DNA of 64,000 bases from Pseudomonas protegens (GTDB taxonomy: Bacteria; Pseudomonadota; Gammaproteobacteria; Pseudomonadales; Pseudomonadaceae): positions 2,728,001 to 2,792,000 of the forward strand of contig NZ_CP031396.1 in the NCBI RefSeq assembly GCF_003363755.1, written 5' to 3'. Position 1 is the first letter of the stretch, and each line of letters begins with the position of its first letter. The position numbers and the translations under genes were made by a program. The notes under the pieces were generated by a model. The model was not told the DNA's origin. It ran no database searches and saw only the letters and a list, made by a program, of their open reading frames with translations. This document shows positions 1 through 9,671 of the stretch, one piece after another.

Positions 1-146
1 TGCAACGCGCACTGCCGCAGCGCATGCCCAGCCGCGGGCGCCTGAACCTGATGCAACCGCACCACCGCAACCCACCATCCGCCGTACGCCGCTTTCGCCA
101 ATGGCTGCTGGAACACACCCACCTTGCCCGCGACACCGGCCCTTGA
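1..146 (+). CDS. C-terminal end of a probable LysR-family regulator (partial)
   Basis: An open frame enters from the left edge (first full codon at base 3) and stops at TGA 144-146, giving about 47 residues. The tail has a run of basic residues and then FRQWLLE, which resembles the last helix of LysR-type regulators (commonly FRDWLLE). It sits 20 bp before the MFS transporter on the same strand, so the two may be co-expressed. The assignment rests on this short tail only; the DNA-binding domain lies outside the window. Confidence 0.45.
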   Translation, partial: QRALPQRMPSRGRLNLMQPHHRNPPSAVRRFRQWLLEHTHLARDTGP

Positions 147-166
147 CCGCCCCGACCTGACGACTC

Positions 167-1480
167 ATGAACCTGAACCTGCTGACATTCCCCGCGCTCT
201 ACTGCGCCACCCTCCTGATGCTTGCCGGCAACGGGCTGTTCTTCAGCTTTATCGGCCTGCGCCTGACCAGCGACGGGGTCGGCGAACTGTGGATCGGTGG
301 CCTGACCGCCGCCTATTACGCCGGCATGGTCTGCGGCGCCAAGTTCGGCCATCGGATGATTGCCGCCGTGGGCCATATCCGCTCTTACGTCGCCTGCGCG
401 GGTGCCGCGACCATGATCGTGCTCCTGCACCTGCTGTTCGAAGATCTGTGGTTGTGGCTGGTGCTGCGCTTCATCACCGGCCTGGTGATGATGAACCAGT
501 ACATGGTGATCGAAAGCTGGCTCAACGAGCAGGCGGGCAACCAGCAGCGCGGCGCGGTGTTCGCCGGCTACATGGTGGCGGTCTCCCTGGGCTTGATGCT
601 GGGTCAGAGCGTGCTGATCTGGCGTCCCGAACTGGACTTCAAGCCTCTGCTGATCGTCGCCCTGTGTTTCGCCGCGTGCCTGATACCCGTCGCCCTGACC
701 CGACGCCTGCACCCGGCCAAGCTGGTGACAGCACCCCTGCAGATCGGCTTTTTCTGGCGCCGGGTGCCGCAAGCCCTGAGCACGGTGTTCATCACCGGAC
801 TGCTGGTCGGTTCGTTCTATGCCCTGGCACCGGTGTTCATCACCTTGAGCGGCCTGGACACGGCCCAAGCCGGCACTTTCGTCGCCGTGGCGATCCTGGC
901 CGGGCTGTGCGCCCAGTGGCCGCTCGGCTGGCTTTCGGATCGCCTCGACCGCGCGCGACTGATCCGCGCCTGCGCGCTGCTCCTGTGCCTGGTGACTGTG
1001 CCTTTGTGGGGGCTGTTCGGCCTGTCGTTTACCTTCTTGCTGCTGTTCGCCTGCCTCAGCGGCCTGCTGTTGTTCAGCCTCTACCCGCTGGCGGTCGCCC
1101 TGGCCAACGACCACATTGAGCAACCCCAACGCGTGGCCCTGAGCGCCATGCTCCTGGCCACCCACGGCGTCGGCGCCTGCCTGGGGCCGCTGCTCAGCGG
1201 CGCGCTGATGAGCCTCTATGGCCACAACGCCTTATACATGGTGTTTTCGCTGTTCGCCCTGCTGCTGGCCTGGCGGGTACAACCGAGCAAGGTCAGCGGG
1301 GAGTTCCGGGTCGACGACGCGCCGTTGCAGCACGTGGCCATGCCCGAGCATCCGCCAAGCGTGCAGGCCTCGACCCTTGATCCACGCATCGAGGCTGTGC
1401 CCGGGGAGTGGCTGATCCAGGCACCACCGCCCGGTGAACCAGGGCGCAGCACGCTCAAGACCGACGCTGCATCCGCCTGA
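167..1480 (+). CDS. MFS transporter, YcaD/sugar-efflux-like
   Basis: This 437-residue inner-membrane protein has about twelve hydrophobic segments spread over residues 5-370 and a polar C-terminal tail of about 65 residues. The first half has the glycine-rich AAYYAGMVCGAKFG loop and the segment MNQYMVIESWLNEQ, which fits the YcaD-type branch of the major facilitator superfamily. The cytoplasmic loop PLGWLSDRLDRARLIR is the usual MFS D-R-x-R signature between helices. The substrate cannot be read from sequence. The ATG at 167 begins the hydrophobic N-terminus directly. Confidence 0.75.
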   Translation: MNLNLLTFPALYCATLLMLAGNGLFFSFIGLRLTSDGVGELWIGGLTAAYYAGMVCGAKFGHRMIAAVGHIRSYVACAGAATMIVLLHLLFEDLWLWLVLRFITGLVMMNQYMVIESWLNEQAGNQQRGAVFAGYMVAVSLGLMLGQSVLIWRPELDFKPLLIVALCFAACLIPVALTRRLHPAKLVTAPLQIGFFWRRVPQALSTVFITGLLVGSFYALAPVFITLSGLDTAQAGTFVAVAILAGLCAQWPLGWLSDRLDRARLIRACALLLCLVTVPLWGLFGLSFTFLLLFACLSGLLLFSLYPLAVALANDHIEQPQRVALSAMLLATHGVGACLGPLLSGALMSLYGHNALYMVFSLFALLLAWRVQPSKVSGEFRVDDAPLQHVAMPEHPPSVQASTLDPRIEAVPGEWLIQAPPPGEPGRSTLKTDAASA

Positions 1481-1789
1481 TTCAGGCAGGGTGCAACTGG
1501 ACGCTGAGCCGAATAGCGCATTTATTCGGCTCATCCCCGAAGAGCCCGCCCATGGACCACCCACGCTGGATCTGGCAACAGCACGGCGCCTGGCCTGGAA
1601 CTCCCTCTGGAAAGCCGCACCAGTCCACGCAGCGAAGACCTGCCGGAGCGTCTCGGCACCCCTGGAAAAACCCCGTGAAACGCTCAAGCCAGGGCCAGTG
1701 AAACGCGTGCCAGCGAGCGCTTCTCATTTGCCCGAAACCCCGGTGTCTGCTAGTGTCGCGCCGGTTTAACGTCAACCGGGATAGCCGCC
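1481..1789. other. Intergenic region before xseB
   Basis: About 309 bp without a recognisable gene. Several frames stay open here only because of high GC content, and none looks like a protein family. The right end holds a probable sigma-70 promoter (1728-1756) and a small inverted repeat (CCGGTTTAAC/GTCAACCGG) just before xseB. Confidence 0.5.
1728..1756 (+). promoter_or_regulatory. Sigma-70-type promoter for xseB-ispA-dxs
   Basis: TTGCCC at 1728-1733 and TAGTGT at 1751-1756 are separated by exactly 17 bp, about 33 bp upstream of the xseB ATG. The -10 box is a fair match to TATAAT. Position and spacing support it; expression evidence is absent. Confidence 0.5.
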
Positions 1790-2032
1790 ATGGCCCGCAA
1801 AAAAGCTGCCTTAGATTTCGAACAATCCCTCGCCGACCTGCAAACCCTGGTCGAGCGTCTGGAGAACGGCGAGCTGTCGCTGGAAGACTCATTGACCGCC
1901 TTTGAACAAGGCATCGGCCTGACCCGTGATTGCCAGGCCGCCCTGGCCCAGGCCGAGCAGAAGGTGCAGATCCTGCTGGAGCGCGACGGCGAACTGGCCG
2001 AACAACCTTTCGACGCGGAACAGCCAGAATGA
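1790..2032 (+). CDS. xseB: Exodeoxyribonuclease VII small subunit
   Basis: An 80-residue protein of the usual XseB length. It contains [34 protein letters not shown] (residues 8-41, read in pieces), the characteristic two-helix hairpin that binds the large subunit XseA. Exonuclease VII degrades single-stranded DNA from both ends in the cytoplasm. Its stop overlaps the ispA start as ATGA, and the order xseB-ispA-dxs is standard in gammaproteobacteria. Confidence 0.93.
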   Translation: MARKKAALDFEQSLADLQTLVERLENGELSLEDSLTAFEQGIGLTRDCQAALAQAEQKVQILLERDGELAEQPFDAEQPE

Positions 2033-2916
2033 TTGCCGCTTATCAGGCCACCAGCCAGGCCCGCGTCGACGCTGCAATGCACACCCTGTTCACCGCGCCA
2101 AGCCCCGAACTTGCCCGTCTTTATGAAGCCATGCGCTACAGCGTGATGAATGGCGGCAAGCGTGTGCGCCCGCTGCTGGCCTACGCCGCCTGCGAGGCCC
2201 TGGGCGGCCGGCCCGAGCAAGCCAACGGCGCGGCCTGCGCGGTAGAACTGATTCATGCCTACTCCCTGGTCCACGACGACCTGCCGGCCATGGACGATGA
2301 CGACTTGCGTCGCGGCCAGCCCACCACCCACAAGGCGTTCGACGAAGCCTGCGCGATCCTCGCCGGCGACGGCTTGCAGAGCCTGGCCTTCAGCGCCCTG
2401 CTGGACCCGGGGCTGAGCGACGCCAGCGCCGAGATACGCCTGCGCATGGTCACCACCCTGGCCCAGGCCGCAGGCCCGGCGGGCATGGTGGGCGGCCAGG
2501 CCATCGACCTGGGCTCGGTGGGGCTCAAGCTCGATCAGAAAGCCCTGGAGTACATGCACCGGCACAAGACCGGCGCGCTGATTGAAGCCAGCGTGATTCT
2601 CGGGGCCCTGGCCAGCGGCCGGGCCGAGAAAGACGAACTCAAGGCCCTGCAGACCTACGCTCAGGCAGTCGGCCTGGCATTCCAGGTGCAGGACGACATC
2701 CTCGACGTCGAAAGCGATACCGCCACCCTGGGCAAGCGCCAGGGTGCCGACATCGCTCGGGACAAACCGACCTACCCGGCGCTGCTGGGCCTGGCCGCAG
2801 CCAAGGAATACGCCCTGGAATTGCGGGACCAGGCGCTGCATGCGCTGCGTCCGTTTGACGCAGCGGCCGAGCCCTTGCGCGAGCTGGCGCGGTATATCGT
2901 CGAGCGCCGCAGCTGA
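2029..2916 (+). CDS. ispA: Farnesyl diphosphate synthase (geranyltranstransferase)
   Basis: A 295-residue trans-prenyltransferase that condenses IPP with DMAPP and then GPP to make farnesyl diphosphate, the precursor of ubiquinone side chains and undecaprenyl phosphate. The first aspartate-rich motif [14 protein letters not shown] starts near residue 83 and the second, DDILDVESD, near residue 222. Both chelate magnesium and diphosphate. The GGKRVRP substrate motif is near residue 45. The ATG at 2029 overlaps the xseB stop; an upstream extension in the same frame lies inside xseB and is rejected. Confidence 0.95.
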   Translation: MIAAYQATSQARVDAAMHTLFTAPSPELARLYEAMRYSVMNGGKRVRPLLAYAACEALGGRPEQANGAACAVELIHAYSLVHDDLPAMDDDDLRRGQPTTHKAFDEACAILAGDGLQSLAFSALLDPGLSDASAEIRLRMVTTLAQAAGPAGMVGGQAIDLGSVGLKLDQKALEYMHRHKTGALIEASVILGALASGRAEKDELKALQTYAQAVGLAFQVQDDILDVESDTATLGKRQGADIARDKPTYPALLGLAAAKEYALELRDQALHALRPFDAAAEPLRELARYIVERRS

Positions 2917-3028
2917 TCGACTCCCGATAGCCGGACCGCATATCGGCCAAGTTCGGCGCTCCGCGTGGGCAGCTTGCGATGCATAAGGTAAACTGCCGCC
3001 TCTTTCTATACCTATAACGATTCGCCTG

Positions 3029-4930
3029 ATGCCCACGACGTTTCATGAGATTCCCCGCAAACGCCCTACCACGCCGCTGCTCGACCGTGCCCAGACGCCG
3101 GACGGCCTGCGTCGGTTAGGTGAAGCCGAGCTGGAAACCCTGGCCGATGAGTTGCGCCTGGAATTGCTCTACACGGTCGGCCAGACCGGCGGGCATTTCG
3201 GTGCCGGCCTCGGGGTCATCGAGCTGACCATTGCGTTGCATTACGTGTTCGACACCCCGGACGACCGGCTGGTGTGGGACGTGGGTCACCAGGCGTATCC
3301 GCACAAGATCCTCACCGGTCGTCGCGAACAGATGGCCAGCCTGCGCCAGAAAGACGGCCTGGCGGCCTTCCCGCGGCGCTCCGAGAGCGAGTACGACACC
3401 TTTGGCGTCGGCCACTCCAGCACCTCCATCAGCGCCGCCCTGGGCATGGCCATCGCCGCCCGCCTGCAGCACAGCGAGCGCAAGGCCATCGCGGTGATCG
3501 GCGACGGCGCCCTGACCGCGGGCATGGCCTTCGAGGCGCTGAACCACGCGCCGGAAGTGGACGCCAACATGCTGGTGATCCTCAACGACAACGACATGTC
3601 GATCTCGCGCAATGTCGGCGGGCTGTCCAACTACTTGGCCAAGATCCTCTCCAGCCGCACCTACGCCAGCATGCGCGAAGGCAGCAAGAAAGTGCTGTCG
3701 CGCCTGCCCGGTGCCTGGGAAATCGCCCGCCGCACCGAAGAATACGCCAAGGGCATGCTGGTCCCCGGCACCCTGTTCGAAGAGCTGGGCTGGAACTACA
3801 TCGGCCCCATCGACGGCCACGACCTGCCGACCCTGATCGCCACCCTGCGCAACATGCGTGACCTCAAGGGCCCGCAGTTCCTGCATGTGGTGACCAAGAA
3901 GGGCAAGGGCTTCGCCCCGGCGGAAGTCGACCCGATCGGCTACCACGCCATCACCAAGCTGGAACCCCTGGATGCTCCGGCGGCCGCACCGAAAAAGGCT
4001 GGCGGTCCGAAGTATTCCGGCGTCTTCGGCGAGTGGCTGTGCGACATGGCTGCCGCCGATCCGCGCCTGGTGGGCATCACCCCGGCGATGAAGGAAGGTT
4101 CGGACCTGGTGGCCTTCAGCGAGCGTTTCCCGCTGCGCTATTTCGACGTGGCAATTGCCGAGCAACACGCAGTGACCCTGGCAGCCGGCATGGCCTGCGA
4201 AGGCGCGAAGCCGGTGGTGGCGATCTACTCCACCTTCCTGCAGCGCGGCTATGACCAACTGATCCACGACGTGGCGGTACAGAACCTCGATGTGCTGTTC
4301 GCCATCGACCGCGCCGGCCTGGTGGGCGAAGACGGCCCGACCCACGCCGGCAGCTTCGACCTGTCCTACCTGCGTTGCATCCCCGGCATGCTGGTGATGA
4401 CCCCGAGCGACGAGAACGAGTTGCGCAAGATGCTCAGCACCGGGCACCTGTACAACGGCCCCGCCGCCGTGCGCTACCCGCGCGGCACCGGCCCCAACGC
4501 GCCGATCGACAAGGACCTGGAACCGATCGAGATCGGCAAGGGCGTGATCCGCCGTCAAGGCAAGCAAGTGGCCCTGCTGGTATTCGGCGTGCAACTGGCG
4601 GAAGCCCTGCAAGTGGCCGAAAAGCTCGACGCCACCGTGGTCGACATGCGTTTCGTCAAACCCCTGGATGAAGCCCTGGTCCGCGAGATCGCCGGTAGCC
4701 ACGAACTGCTGGTAACCATCGAGGAAAACGCCATCATGGGCGGCGCCGGTGGCGCGGTCAGCGAGTTTTTGGCCCGCGAAAGCATCCTCAAGCCGATCCT
4801 GCACCTGGGCTTGCCCGACGCCTACGTCGAGCACGCCAAACCGGCGCAGATGCTTGCCGAATGCGGCCTCGACGAAGCCGGCATCGAAGCTTCGGTGCGC
4901 CAGCGCCTGGAACTGCTGGGCCTGGCCTGA
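3029..4930 (+). CDS. dxs: 1-deoxy-D-xylulose-5-phosphate synthase
   Basis: A 633-residue thiamine-diphosphate enzyme that joins pyruvate and glyceraldehyde 3-phosphate in the first step of the MEP isoprenoid pathway. The N-terminal part has [14 protein letters not shown] and the ThDP/Mg motif [15 protein letters not shown] (from about residue 158) ending in NDNDMSIS. The central part has the transketolase-like [14 protein letters not shown] segment, and a C-terminal transketolase domain follows. It lies 112 bp after ispA on the same strand, so both ends of the FPP route are encoded together. Length is typical. Confidence 0.96.
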   Translation: MPTTFHEIPRKRPTTPLLDRAQTPDGLRRLGEAELETLADELRLELLYTVGQTGGHFGAGLGVIELTIALHYVFDTPDDRLVWDVGHQAYPHKILTGRREQMASLRQKDGLAAFPRRSESEYDTFGVGHSSTSISAALGMAIAARLQHSERKAIAVIGDGALTAGMAFEALNHAPEVDANMLVILNDNDMSISRNVGGLSNYLAKILSSRTYASMREGSKKVLSRLPGAWEIARRTEEYAKGMLVPGTLFEELGWNYIGPIDGHDLPTLIATLRNMRDLKGPQFLHVVTKKGKGFAPAEVDPIGYHAITKLEPLDAPAAAPKKAGGPKYSGVFGEWLCDMAAADPRLVGITPAMKEGSDLVAFSERFPLRYFDVAIAEQHAVTLAAGMACEGAKPVVAIYSTFLQRGYDQLIHDVAVQNLDVLFAIDRAGLVGEDGPTHAGSFDLSYLRCIPGMLVMTPSDENELRKMLSTGHLYNGPAAVRYPRGTGPNAPIDKDLEPIEIGKGVIRRQGKQVALLVFGVQLAEALQVAEKLDATVVDMRFVKPLDEALVREIAGSHELLVTIEENAIMGGAGGAVSEFLARESILKPILHLGLPDAYVEHAKPAQMLAECGLDEAGIEASVRQRLELLGLA

Positions 4931-4935
4931 TCCAC

Positions 4936-4987
4936 AGCGGCTACCTGTAGCCGCTGCTGCACGCCCGCCATGCGGGCGTCGCTTTTG
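4936..4987 (+). terminator. Tandem hairpins and terminator after dxs
   Basis: The first hairpin is AGCGGCTAC-CT-GTAGCCGCT (4936-4955). The second is ACGCCCGC-CAT-GCGGGCGT (4961-4979) and is followed by CGCTTTT. The second looks like a rho-independent terminator for the xseB-ispA-dxs unit and separates it from btuB. Confidence 0.6.
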
Positions 4988-5049
4988 CTCCCTTCCTTAT
5001 CCGGCTTCACAGACTGCGGCGAAGGCCGAGCCGCGCTAACGGAATAGCC

Positions 5050-6942
5050 ATGAAACTCTCTCGCCTGGCCCTGCCGCTATGTCTCCTGCCCTGCGCCGAT
5101 CTGCTGGCCGACACCTCCGAGCGCGATCAGGCCCTGAAACTGCCCGAGATGCTGATCAGCACCAACCGTCAGGTGGAAGCTCGCAACGACAGCAGCGCCG
5201 CCAACACCGTGTTCACCCGGGAGGACATCGACCGCCTGCAACCCAGCAGCCTGACCGATCTGCTGCAACGGGTGCCTGGTGTGCAAGTCGCCCGCAGCGG
5301 CGGACGCGGCAACCTGCCAAACATTTTCATTCGCGGCACCAACTCGGCCCAGAGCCTGGTGCTGGTGGATGGCCAGCGCATCAGCAGTTCATCCTCCGGC
5401 GACAGCAATCTGCAATTCATCAGCGTCGAGCAGATCGAGCGAGTGGAAGTGCTGCGCGGCTCGCGCTCGGTGATCTACGGCAGCGACGCCATTGGCGGGG
5501 TGATCCAGATCTTCACCCGGCGCGGCGCCGAGTCGGGACTGCATGGGCGCATGCGCGTCGCCGCTGGCAGCAACCAGACCTGGGAGCGCAGCCTGGGCCT
5601 TTCCGGCGGCGACGCCCAGACCCGCTTCAGCCTCGGCGCCAACCTGGATGAAAGTGCCGGAATCGACTGGACCCACGCCTCCTACCCAAGCGATGCGGAT
5701 CACGATGGCTACCGCAACCAATCCCTGAGCTTCACCCTCAGCCATGCCCTCAGCGACGACCTGGAAGTGGGCTTCAACCTGCTGGATAACCGAGGCCGCA
5801 GCCGTTATGACAACCCGTTCGGCCCGGAGCAGGATCTTTACACCGACTTCACCGTCAGCAGCGTCAGCGGCTTTATCGATGCAATGGTTAATGATCACTG
5901 GCAGTCTCGACTGGAACTGGGCCACAGCGAGAACCGCGACCTCAAGCGCGATAAGCTCAGCGACCAAAACAGCGTGTTTAACACCTACCGCGACTCGCTC
6001 GCCTGGCAAAACGATCTGCGCCTGAATGCGCAGCACAGCCTGATCCTTGGCGCCGACTGGTATGAGGACCGACTCAATACCGGGCCGGCCTTTTTCATCG
6101 GTAGCACCCCGCTGTACTTCGCCGAAGACAGCCGCTGGAATCGTGGAGCCTTTATCCAGCATCGGTTTCAAGGCGAGAGCTTTTCCACCGAACTGGGCCT
6201 GCGCCGTGACCAGAACCAGCAGTACGGCAGCCAGAACACCTGGAGCGGCACCCTGACCCTGCCACTGAATCCGGACAACGACCTGCTGCTGTCCTACAGC
6301 GAAGGCTTCCGTGCGCCGAACTTCAGCGACCTGTATTACCCAGGCTTCAGCAACCCGGACCTCAAGCCGGAGCACTCCAGGAGCTACGAACTGCAATGGC
6401 GCAGCCAACTGACGCCAAGCAGCCGCCTGGAAACATCGGTGTACCGTACCGACATCAGGGACGCGATCATCTTCGACTTCGGCGCGCAGCGCCCGGAGAA
6501 CATCGGCTCGGCGAGGATCAATGGCCTGGAAACGGCCCTGAAGCAGGAGTGGTTCGGCTGGCAGAGCAGCCTTGGCGCCGCCATCATCGACCCACGCAAC
6601 CGTCAGAGCGGAGAGCAACTGCCACGCCGAGCCAGGCGCACCCTGAACCTGGATCTGGACCGGCAGTTCGAGCAGTTGGGCCTGGGCGCCAGTTGGCAGT
6701 TGGTAAGCGATAGCCGTGAAGATCAAGCTCCGCAGAAGCAGGCGCGACTCGGCGGCTATGGGCTGGTTGGATTGCGCAGCAGCTGGACCGTCAATCGCGA
6801 GATCAAACTGGACCTGAAGCTCGACAATTTTTTCGACAAGTCCTACTCCCGAGCGCTCTACAGCTACCAAGGCGGCGACTATGGCTACCGCACCGAAGGC
6901 CGCACCTGGATGCTCGGCGTGACCTGGACGCCCGAGCTGTAA
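5050..6942 (+). CDS. btuB: TonB-dependent vitamin B12 receptor
   Basis: A 630-residue outer-membrane protein. Residues 1-20 form a signal peptide (cut near LLA/DTSE). A TonB-box-like stretch (PEMLISTNR) and a plug domain follow, with TREDIDRLQPSSLTDLLQRVPG, then IFIRGTNSAQSLVLVDGQR and VEVLRGSRSVIYGSDAIGGV. About 480 residues of beta-barrel end in an aromatic terminal strand (GVTWTPEL). The plug segments match BtuB-type corrinoid receptors. It faces btuF, which supports a cobalamin assignment. No cobalamin riboswitch box was seen in the 119-bp leader. Confidence 0.85.
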   Translation: MKLSRLALPLCLLPCADLLADTSERDQALKLPEMLISTNRQVEARNDSSAANTVFTREDIDRLQPSSLTDLLQRVPGVQVARSGGRGNLPNIFIRGTNSAQSLVLVDGQRISSSSSGDSNLQFISVEQIERVEVLRGSRSVIYGSDAIGGVIQIFTRRGAESGLHGRMRVAAGSNQTWERSLGLSGGDAQTRFSLGANLDESAGIDWTHASYPSDADHDGYRNQSLSFTLSHALSDDLEVGFNLLDNRGRSRYDNPFGPEQDLYTDFTVSSVSGFIDAMVNDHWQSRLELGHSENRDLKRDKLSDQNSVFNTYRDSLAWQNDLRLNAQHSLILGADWYEDRLNTGPAFFIGSTPLYFAEDSRWNRGAFIQHRFQGESFSTELGLRRDQNQQYGSQNTWSGTLTLPLNPDNDLLLSYSEGFRAPNFSDLYYPGFSNPDLKPEHSRSYELQWRSQLTPSSRLETSVYRTDIRDAIIFDFGAQRPENIGSARINGLETALKQEWFGWQSSLGAAIIDPRNRQSGEQLPRRARRTLNLDLDRQFEQLGLGASWQLVSDSREDQAPQKQARLGGYGLVGLRSSWTVNREIKLDLKLDNFFDKSYSRALYSYQGGDYGYRTEGRTWMLGVTWTPEL

Positions 6943-6958
6943 GATCCGCCGAAGGGGC

Positions 6959-7756
6959 TCAGCGCTCAGGCGCGATCAAGGCACAGAGCTTGGCCGTCGC
7001 CGCGATCATCTGCCCGCTGGGTCGCTCCAGCCCCTTGTCCCTCACCAGCAACAGCCGCCCCTGCTGCACCGCCGCGATCTGCGGCCAGGCCTTCCAGGCA
7101 TCCAGCTGCCCCTGGGCGGTGGCCAGGATCGCCTGCGGATTACGCTGCAACACCGATTCGATGCTGACCTGGGGCGCCGGCAACGACTGGTCGGCAAACA
7201 CATTGCGGGCGCCACAGACGCTAAGGGCTTCGCTGATGATCTGGCCACCGCCCACGGTATACAGCGGCCGGTCCCAGACCTGGTAGAACACCGGCAATGC
7301 CGGTTCGCGGTGATAGCGGGCACGCAAACCGGCCAGTTGCCCGTCCAACTCGGCGGCCAGTTTACGAGCGGCCGCCGAGCGCCCCAGACGCTCGCCGATT
7401 TCGGCGATCTGCGCCGTCAGTTGCTTGAAGTCATGAGGCTCGGCGACATAAGTGGGGATCCCCAGGCGCGCCAGTTGATCGCGCTGGACCGGGCCGACGC
7501 TGCCCGGCCAGAGCAAAAGCAAATCCGGTCGAAGGCTCAGCAGACGCTCGATATCCAACTGGCCGTAACGCCCTACCGAAGGCAGGTCCTTGAGCGGTGC
7601 CGGCCGCTCACCGGCATCCAGCACGCCCACCAGCAAGTCGGAAGCCCCCAGCTCGACGACGATTTCCGAGAGTGACGGCGCCAGGCTGACCACCCGCTGC
7701 GCCGCCAGTGCCGGTGTGCCGACCAGCAGGCACAGGACCGCCAGCCAGCGCCACAT
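6959..7756 (-). CDS. btuF: Periplasmic cobalamin-binding protein
   Basis: A 265-residue protein with an N-terminal signal peptide ([18 protein letters not shown]) and the class III solute-binding fold. The RVVSLAPSLSEIVVELGA segment and the ERLLSLRPDLLLLWPG segment are the usual hallmarks of BtuF-like proteins. It would hand corrinoids arriving through BtuB to an inner-membrane BtuCD, which is not encoded in the window. Convergent with btuB, 16 bp apart. Its ATG overlaps the stop of the upstream small membrane protein gene by one base, so it is translated with the rib-linked unit. Confidence 0.85.
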   Translation of the reverse strand: MWRWLAVLCLLVGTPALAAQRVVSLAPSLSEIVVELGASDLLVGVLDAGERPAPLKDLPSVGRYGQLDIERLLSLRPDLLLLWPGSVGPVQRDQLARLGIPTYVAEPHDFKQLTAQIAEIGERLGRSAAARKLAAELDGQLAGLRARYHREPALPVFYQVWDRPLYTVGGGQIISEALSVCGARNVFADQSLPAPQVSIESVLQRNPQAILATAQGQLDAWKAWPQIAAVQQGRLLLVRDKGLERPSGQMIAATAKLCALIAPER

Positions 7757-8175
7757 CAGCCAAGCTGACGAGGAATACGGTAGAGGTAGAACAGCACTGC
7801 GCTGGACAGGGCCAGGAGCATCAGCGGCACCGCTTCCAGGCCGACGAACACCGCCAGGGCACCGATCCAGGCTGGCAAGGATGCCGCCAGGAAGGCGGCA
7901 CGACGACGGGCCGCCAGGGTGATCCAGGCGGCAGGTTCCTCAGGGGTATCCAGGGCCTTGCCAGCGGCGATCAAGGCATGTTTGTAGCCGTTGAAAAAAC
8001 GCAGGCTGACGAACATCGAGGCCGTACCGGCGATAAAGAATGGCATCGCCAGCACTGGCATCAAGGCCTCGCCCTGACCAAACACCAGGTTGATCACAAA
8101 CAGCGGCAGCAAGGCCAGGGCCAGGTATTGCCACCAGCTAACGGTCAGACGCCGTTTGACTTGACCCCGAGTCAC
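7756..8175 (-). CDS. Conserved small membrane protein between ribA and btuF
   Basis: A 139-residue protein with three to four hydrophobic segments: [36 protein letters not shown], and [19 protein letters not shown] followed by [18 protein letters not shown]. The frame is open further upstream but that part lies inside ribA. I chose the GTG at 8175, which overlaps the ribA stop as GTGA. I do not recognise the family. Tight overlaps with ribA and btuF imply translational coupling. Confidence 0.7.
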   Translation of the reverse strand: MTRGQVKRRLTVSWWQYLALALLPLFVINLVFGQGEALMPVLAMPFFIAGTASMFVSLRFFNGYKHALIAAGKALDTPEEPAAWITLAARRRAAFLAASLPAWIGALAVFVGLEAVPLMLLALSSAVLFYLYRIPRQLG

Positions 8176-8789
8176 GCGCGGTCGACCTCGCCCTGGTGCT
8201 CGTTGCCCATCATGTGGTCGAGCTTGCTGGCCTTGGTCGCCAGGTACAGCTTGTTGTGGGGGTTGTGCCCGGTGTGCAGCGGCACCCGCTCGGCAACCTG
8301 GATGCCCATCTCGGTCAGTGCCTTGACCTTGCGCGGGTTGTTGGTCATCAGGCGTAGGGACTTGACCCCCAGATGCTCGAGCATCGGCAGGCACATGCCG
8401 TAGTCACGCTGGTCCGCGGCAAAGCCCAGGCGCTCGTTGGCTTCCACGGTATCGGCGCCACCATCTTGCAGCTCATAGGCACGGATCTTGTTCAGCAGGC
8501 CAATGCCGCGACCTTCCTGACGCAGGTACAGCAGCACCCCGCGACCTTCCCGGGCGATGGCCCGCAGCGCGGCTTCCAGTTGCGAGCCGCAATCGCAACG
8601 CTGGCTGAACAGGGCGTCGCCGGTCAGGCATTCGGAGTGCAGGCGGCCGAGAACCGGCGCGCCATCGGCGATGTCCCCCAGGCTGAGCACGACGTGCTCG
8701 CGACCGGTGGCTTCATCGAGAAAACCATGCATGGTGAATTGCGCAAAAGGCGTAGGCAGCTTGGAAGCGGCAACAAAAACGACGGGCAC
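8172..8789 (-). CDS. ribA: GTP cyclohydrolase II
   Basis: A 205-residue enzyme that opens GTP to 2,5-diamino-6-ribosylamino-4-pyrimidinone phosphate, the first committed riboflavin step. The zinc cysteines are present in HSECLTGD (C54) and RCDCGSQL (C65, C67), as is [20 protein letters not shown]. The open frame extends upstream, but the GTG at 8789 has an AGGAG ribosome site about 7 bases ahead and gives the family length. This copy is needed because the RibB protein at 12221-13312 has lost these cysteines. Confidence 0.93.
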   Translation of the reverse strand: MPVVFVAASKLPTPFAQFTMHGFLDEATGREHVVLSLGDIADGAPVLGRLHSECLTGDALFSQRCDCGSQLEAALRAIAREGRGVLLYLRQEGRGIGLLNKIRAYELQDGGADTVEANERLGFAADQRDYGMCLPMLEHLGVKSLRLMTNNPRKVKALTEMGIQVAERVPLHTGHNPHNKLYLATKASKLDHMMGNEHQGEVDRA

Positions 8790-8902
8790 TGTTGTGCTCC
8801 TGATCTGTATGAGGACTGGAGATTCGCAGAGGCGGCATTGTAACAGCAGCCTCCACTGCACGCTTAGGCTGAATTATCGGAGATAAAGATCGATAAGTTT
8901 GA

Positions 8903-9661
8903 TCAACGGACCGCCGGACGCGGACTCCCATCAAAGGGATAAGGCTGCTTCCAACGCTCGAAGATTGGCCGTAATCGCCCTGTACTCACCAACTGCGCCA
9001 TACGCTGGTCATACAGCTCGCGCATTTCCCGGCCCCGGGGATTACTGGCAAACCCCAGGTACAGCGGCAGCTCGGCCAAATGGGTGCGCTTGAACTGGCT
9101 CGGGTCCTGAGCCTGGCTCAGCACATAATCGATCTCGGTCTGGGCATCGATATAGTAGTCAGCGCGACTGTAGAGCAGCATCGGCAGGATACCGACACGG
9201 CGCCGGATCTCGTTGTAGCGGCGAACATTGGGCAGGTAGTCCTGGTACTTGTAGCCACGCACCCAGACCAGCCGGTAACTGCCGAGCGTCGCCAGGCTCA
9301 GTTCCGGACTGCTCGCCAGGCCCAGGGCGTAGATGTGGTCCGTGTCGTAGTTCCAGTGCGGGTACAACACGCCCGGCGATTCGTCGCGATAAGCCCCAAC
9401 CTGTGCATCCACCTCGCCGCGCTGCACCAACCCGACCGAACGGGTATAAGGCACGCTGCAACGCTCGATGGTGATTCCCACGGGCTCGAAGACTTCGCGC
9501 AGGATGGCCCAGGCCAACCCATCGCCGTCGGCCTCGGTGTATTCGCTCCAGACCTCACTGGCGATGCGAATCTGCCCGGATGGCGCCTGCAGCTCGCCGG
9601 CCCGGACGCTGCAACAGCTCCAGGCAACCAGCAACACCAGCAGCACGCGGCAGACATCCAT
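8903..9661 (-). CDS. Orphan periplasmic solute-binding protein (SBP_bac_3-like)
   Basis: A 252-residue protein with a signal peptide (MDVCRVLLVLLVAWSCCSVRA) and the two-lobe amino-acid-binding fold: IRIASEVWSEYTEADGDGLAWAILREVFEPVGI at the start and GEVDAQVGAYRDE in lobe one. Such proteins bind amino acids or feed sensors, but no permease, ATPase or sensor gene is next to it. The frame extends upstream, but the ATG at 9661 with GAGGAATTAGGC ahead is the better start. It overlaps no neighbour and begins 11 bp after pgpA ends. Confidence 0.72.
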   Translation of the reverse strand: MDVCRVLLVLLVAWSCCSVRAGELQAPSGQIRIASEVWSEYTEADGDGLAWAILREVFEPVGITIERCSVPYTRSVGLVQRGEVDAQVGAYRDESPGVLYPHWNYDTDHIYALGLASSPELSLATLGSYRLVWVRGYKYQDYLPNVRRYNEIRRRVGILPMLLYSRADYYIDAQTEIDYVLSQAQDPSQFKRTHLAELPLYLGFASNPRGREMRELYDQRMAQLVSTGRLRPIFERWKQPYPFDGSPRPAVR

Positions 9662-9671
9662 GCCTAATTCC

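Noticed and set aside
1434-1769. Possible 111-residue gene between the MFS gene and xseB
   Set aside because: It overlaps the MFS gene end, has no ribosome site, and shows no protein-like pattern.
3116-4834. Long open frame on the minus strand opposite dxs
   Set aside because: Composition and residues are typical of the shadow of a GC-rich gene, and dxs is certain on the other strand.
4931-5049. Cobalamin riboswitch before btuB
   Set aside because: The 119-bp leader is filled by the dxs terminator hairpins and shows no B12-box or core elements.
5389-6870. Long minus-strand open frame opposite btuB
   Set aside because: No family features; it mirrors codon bias of btuB.
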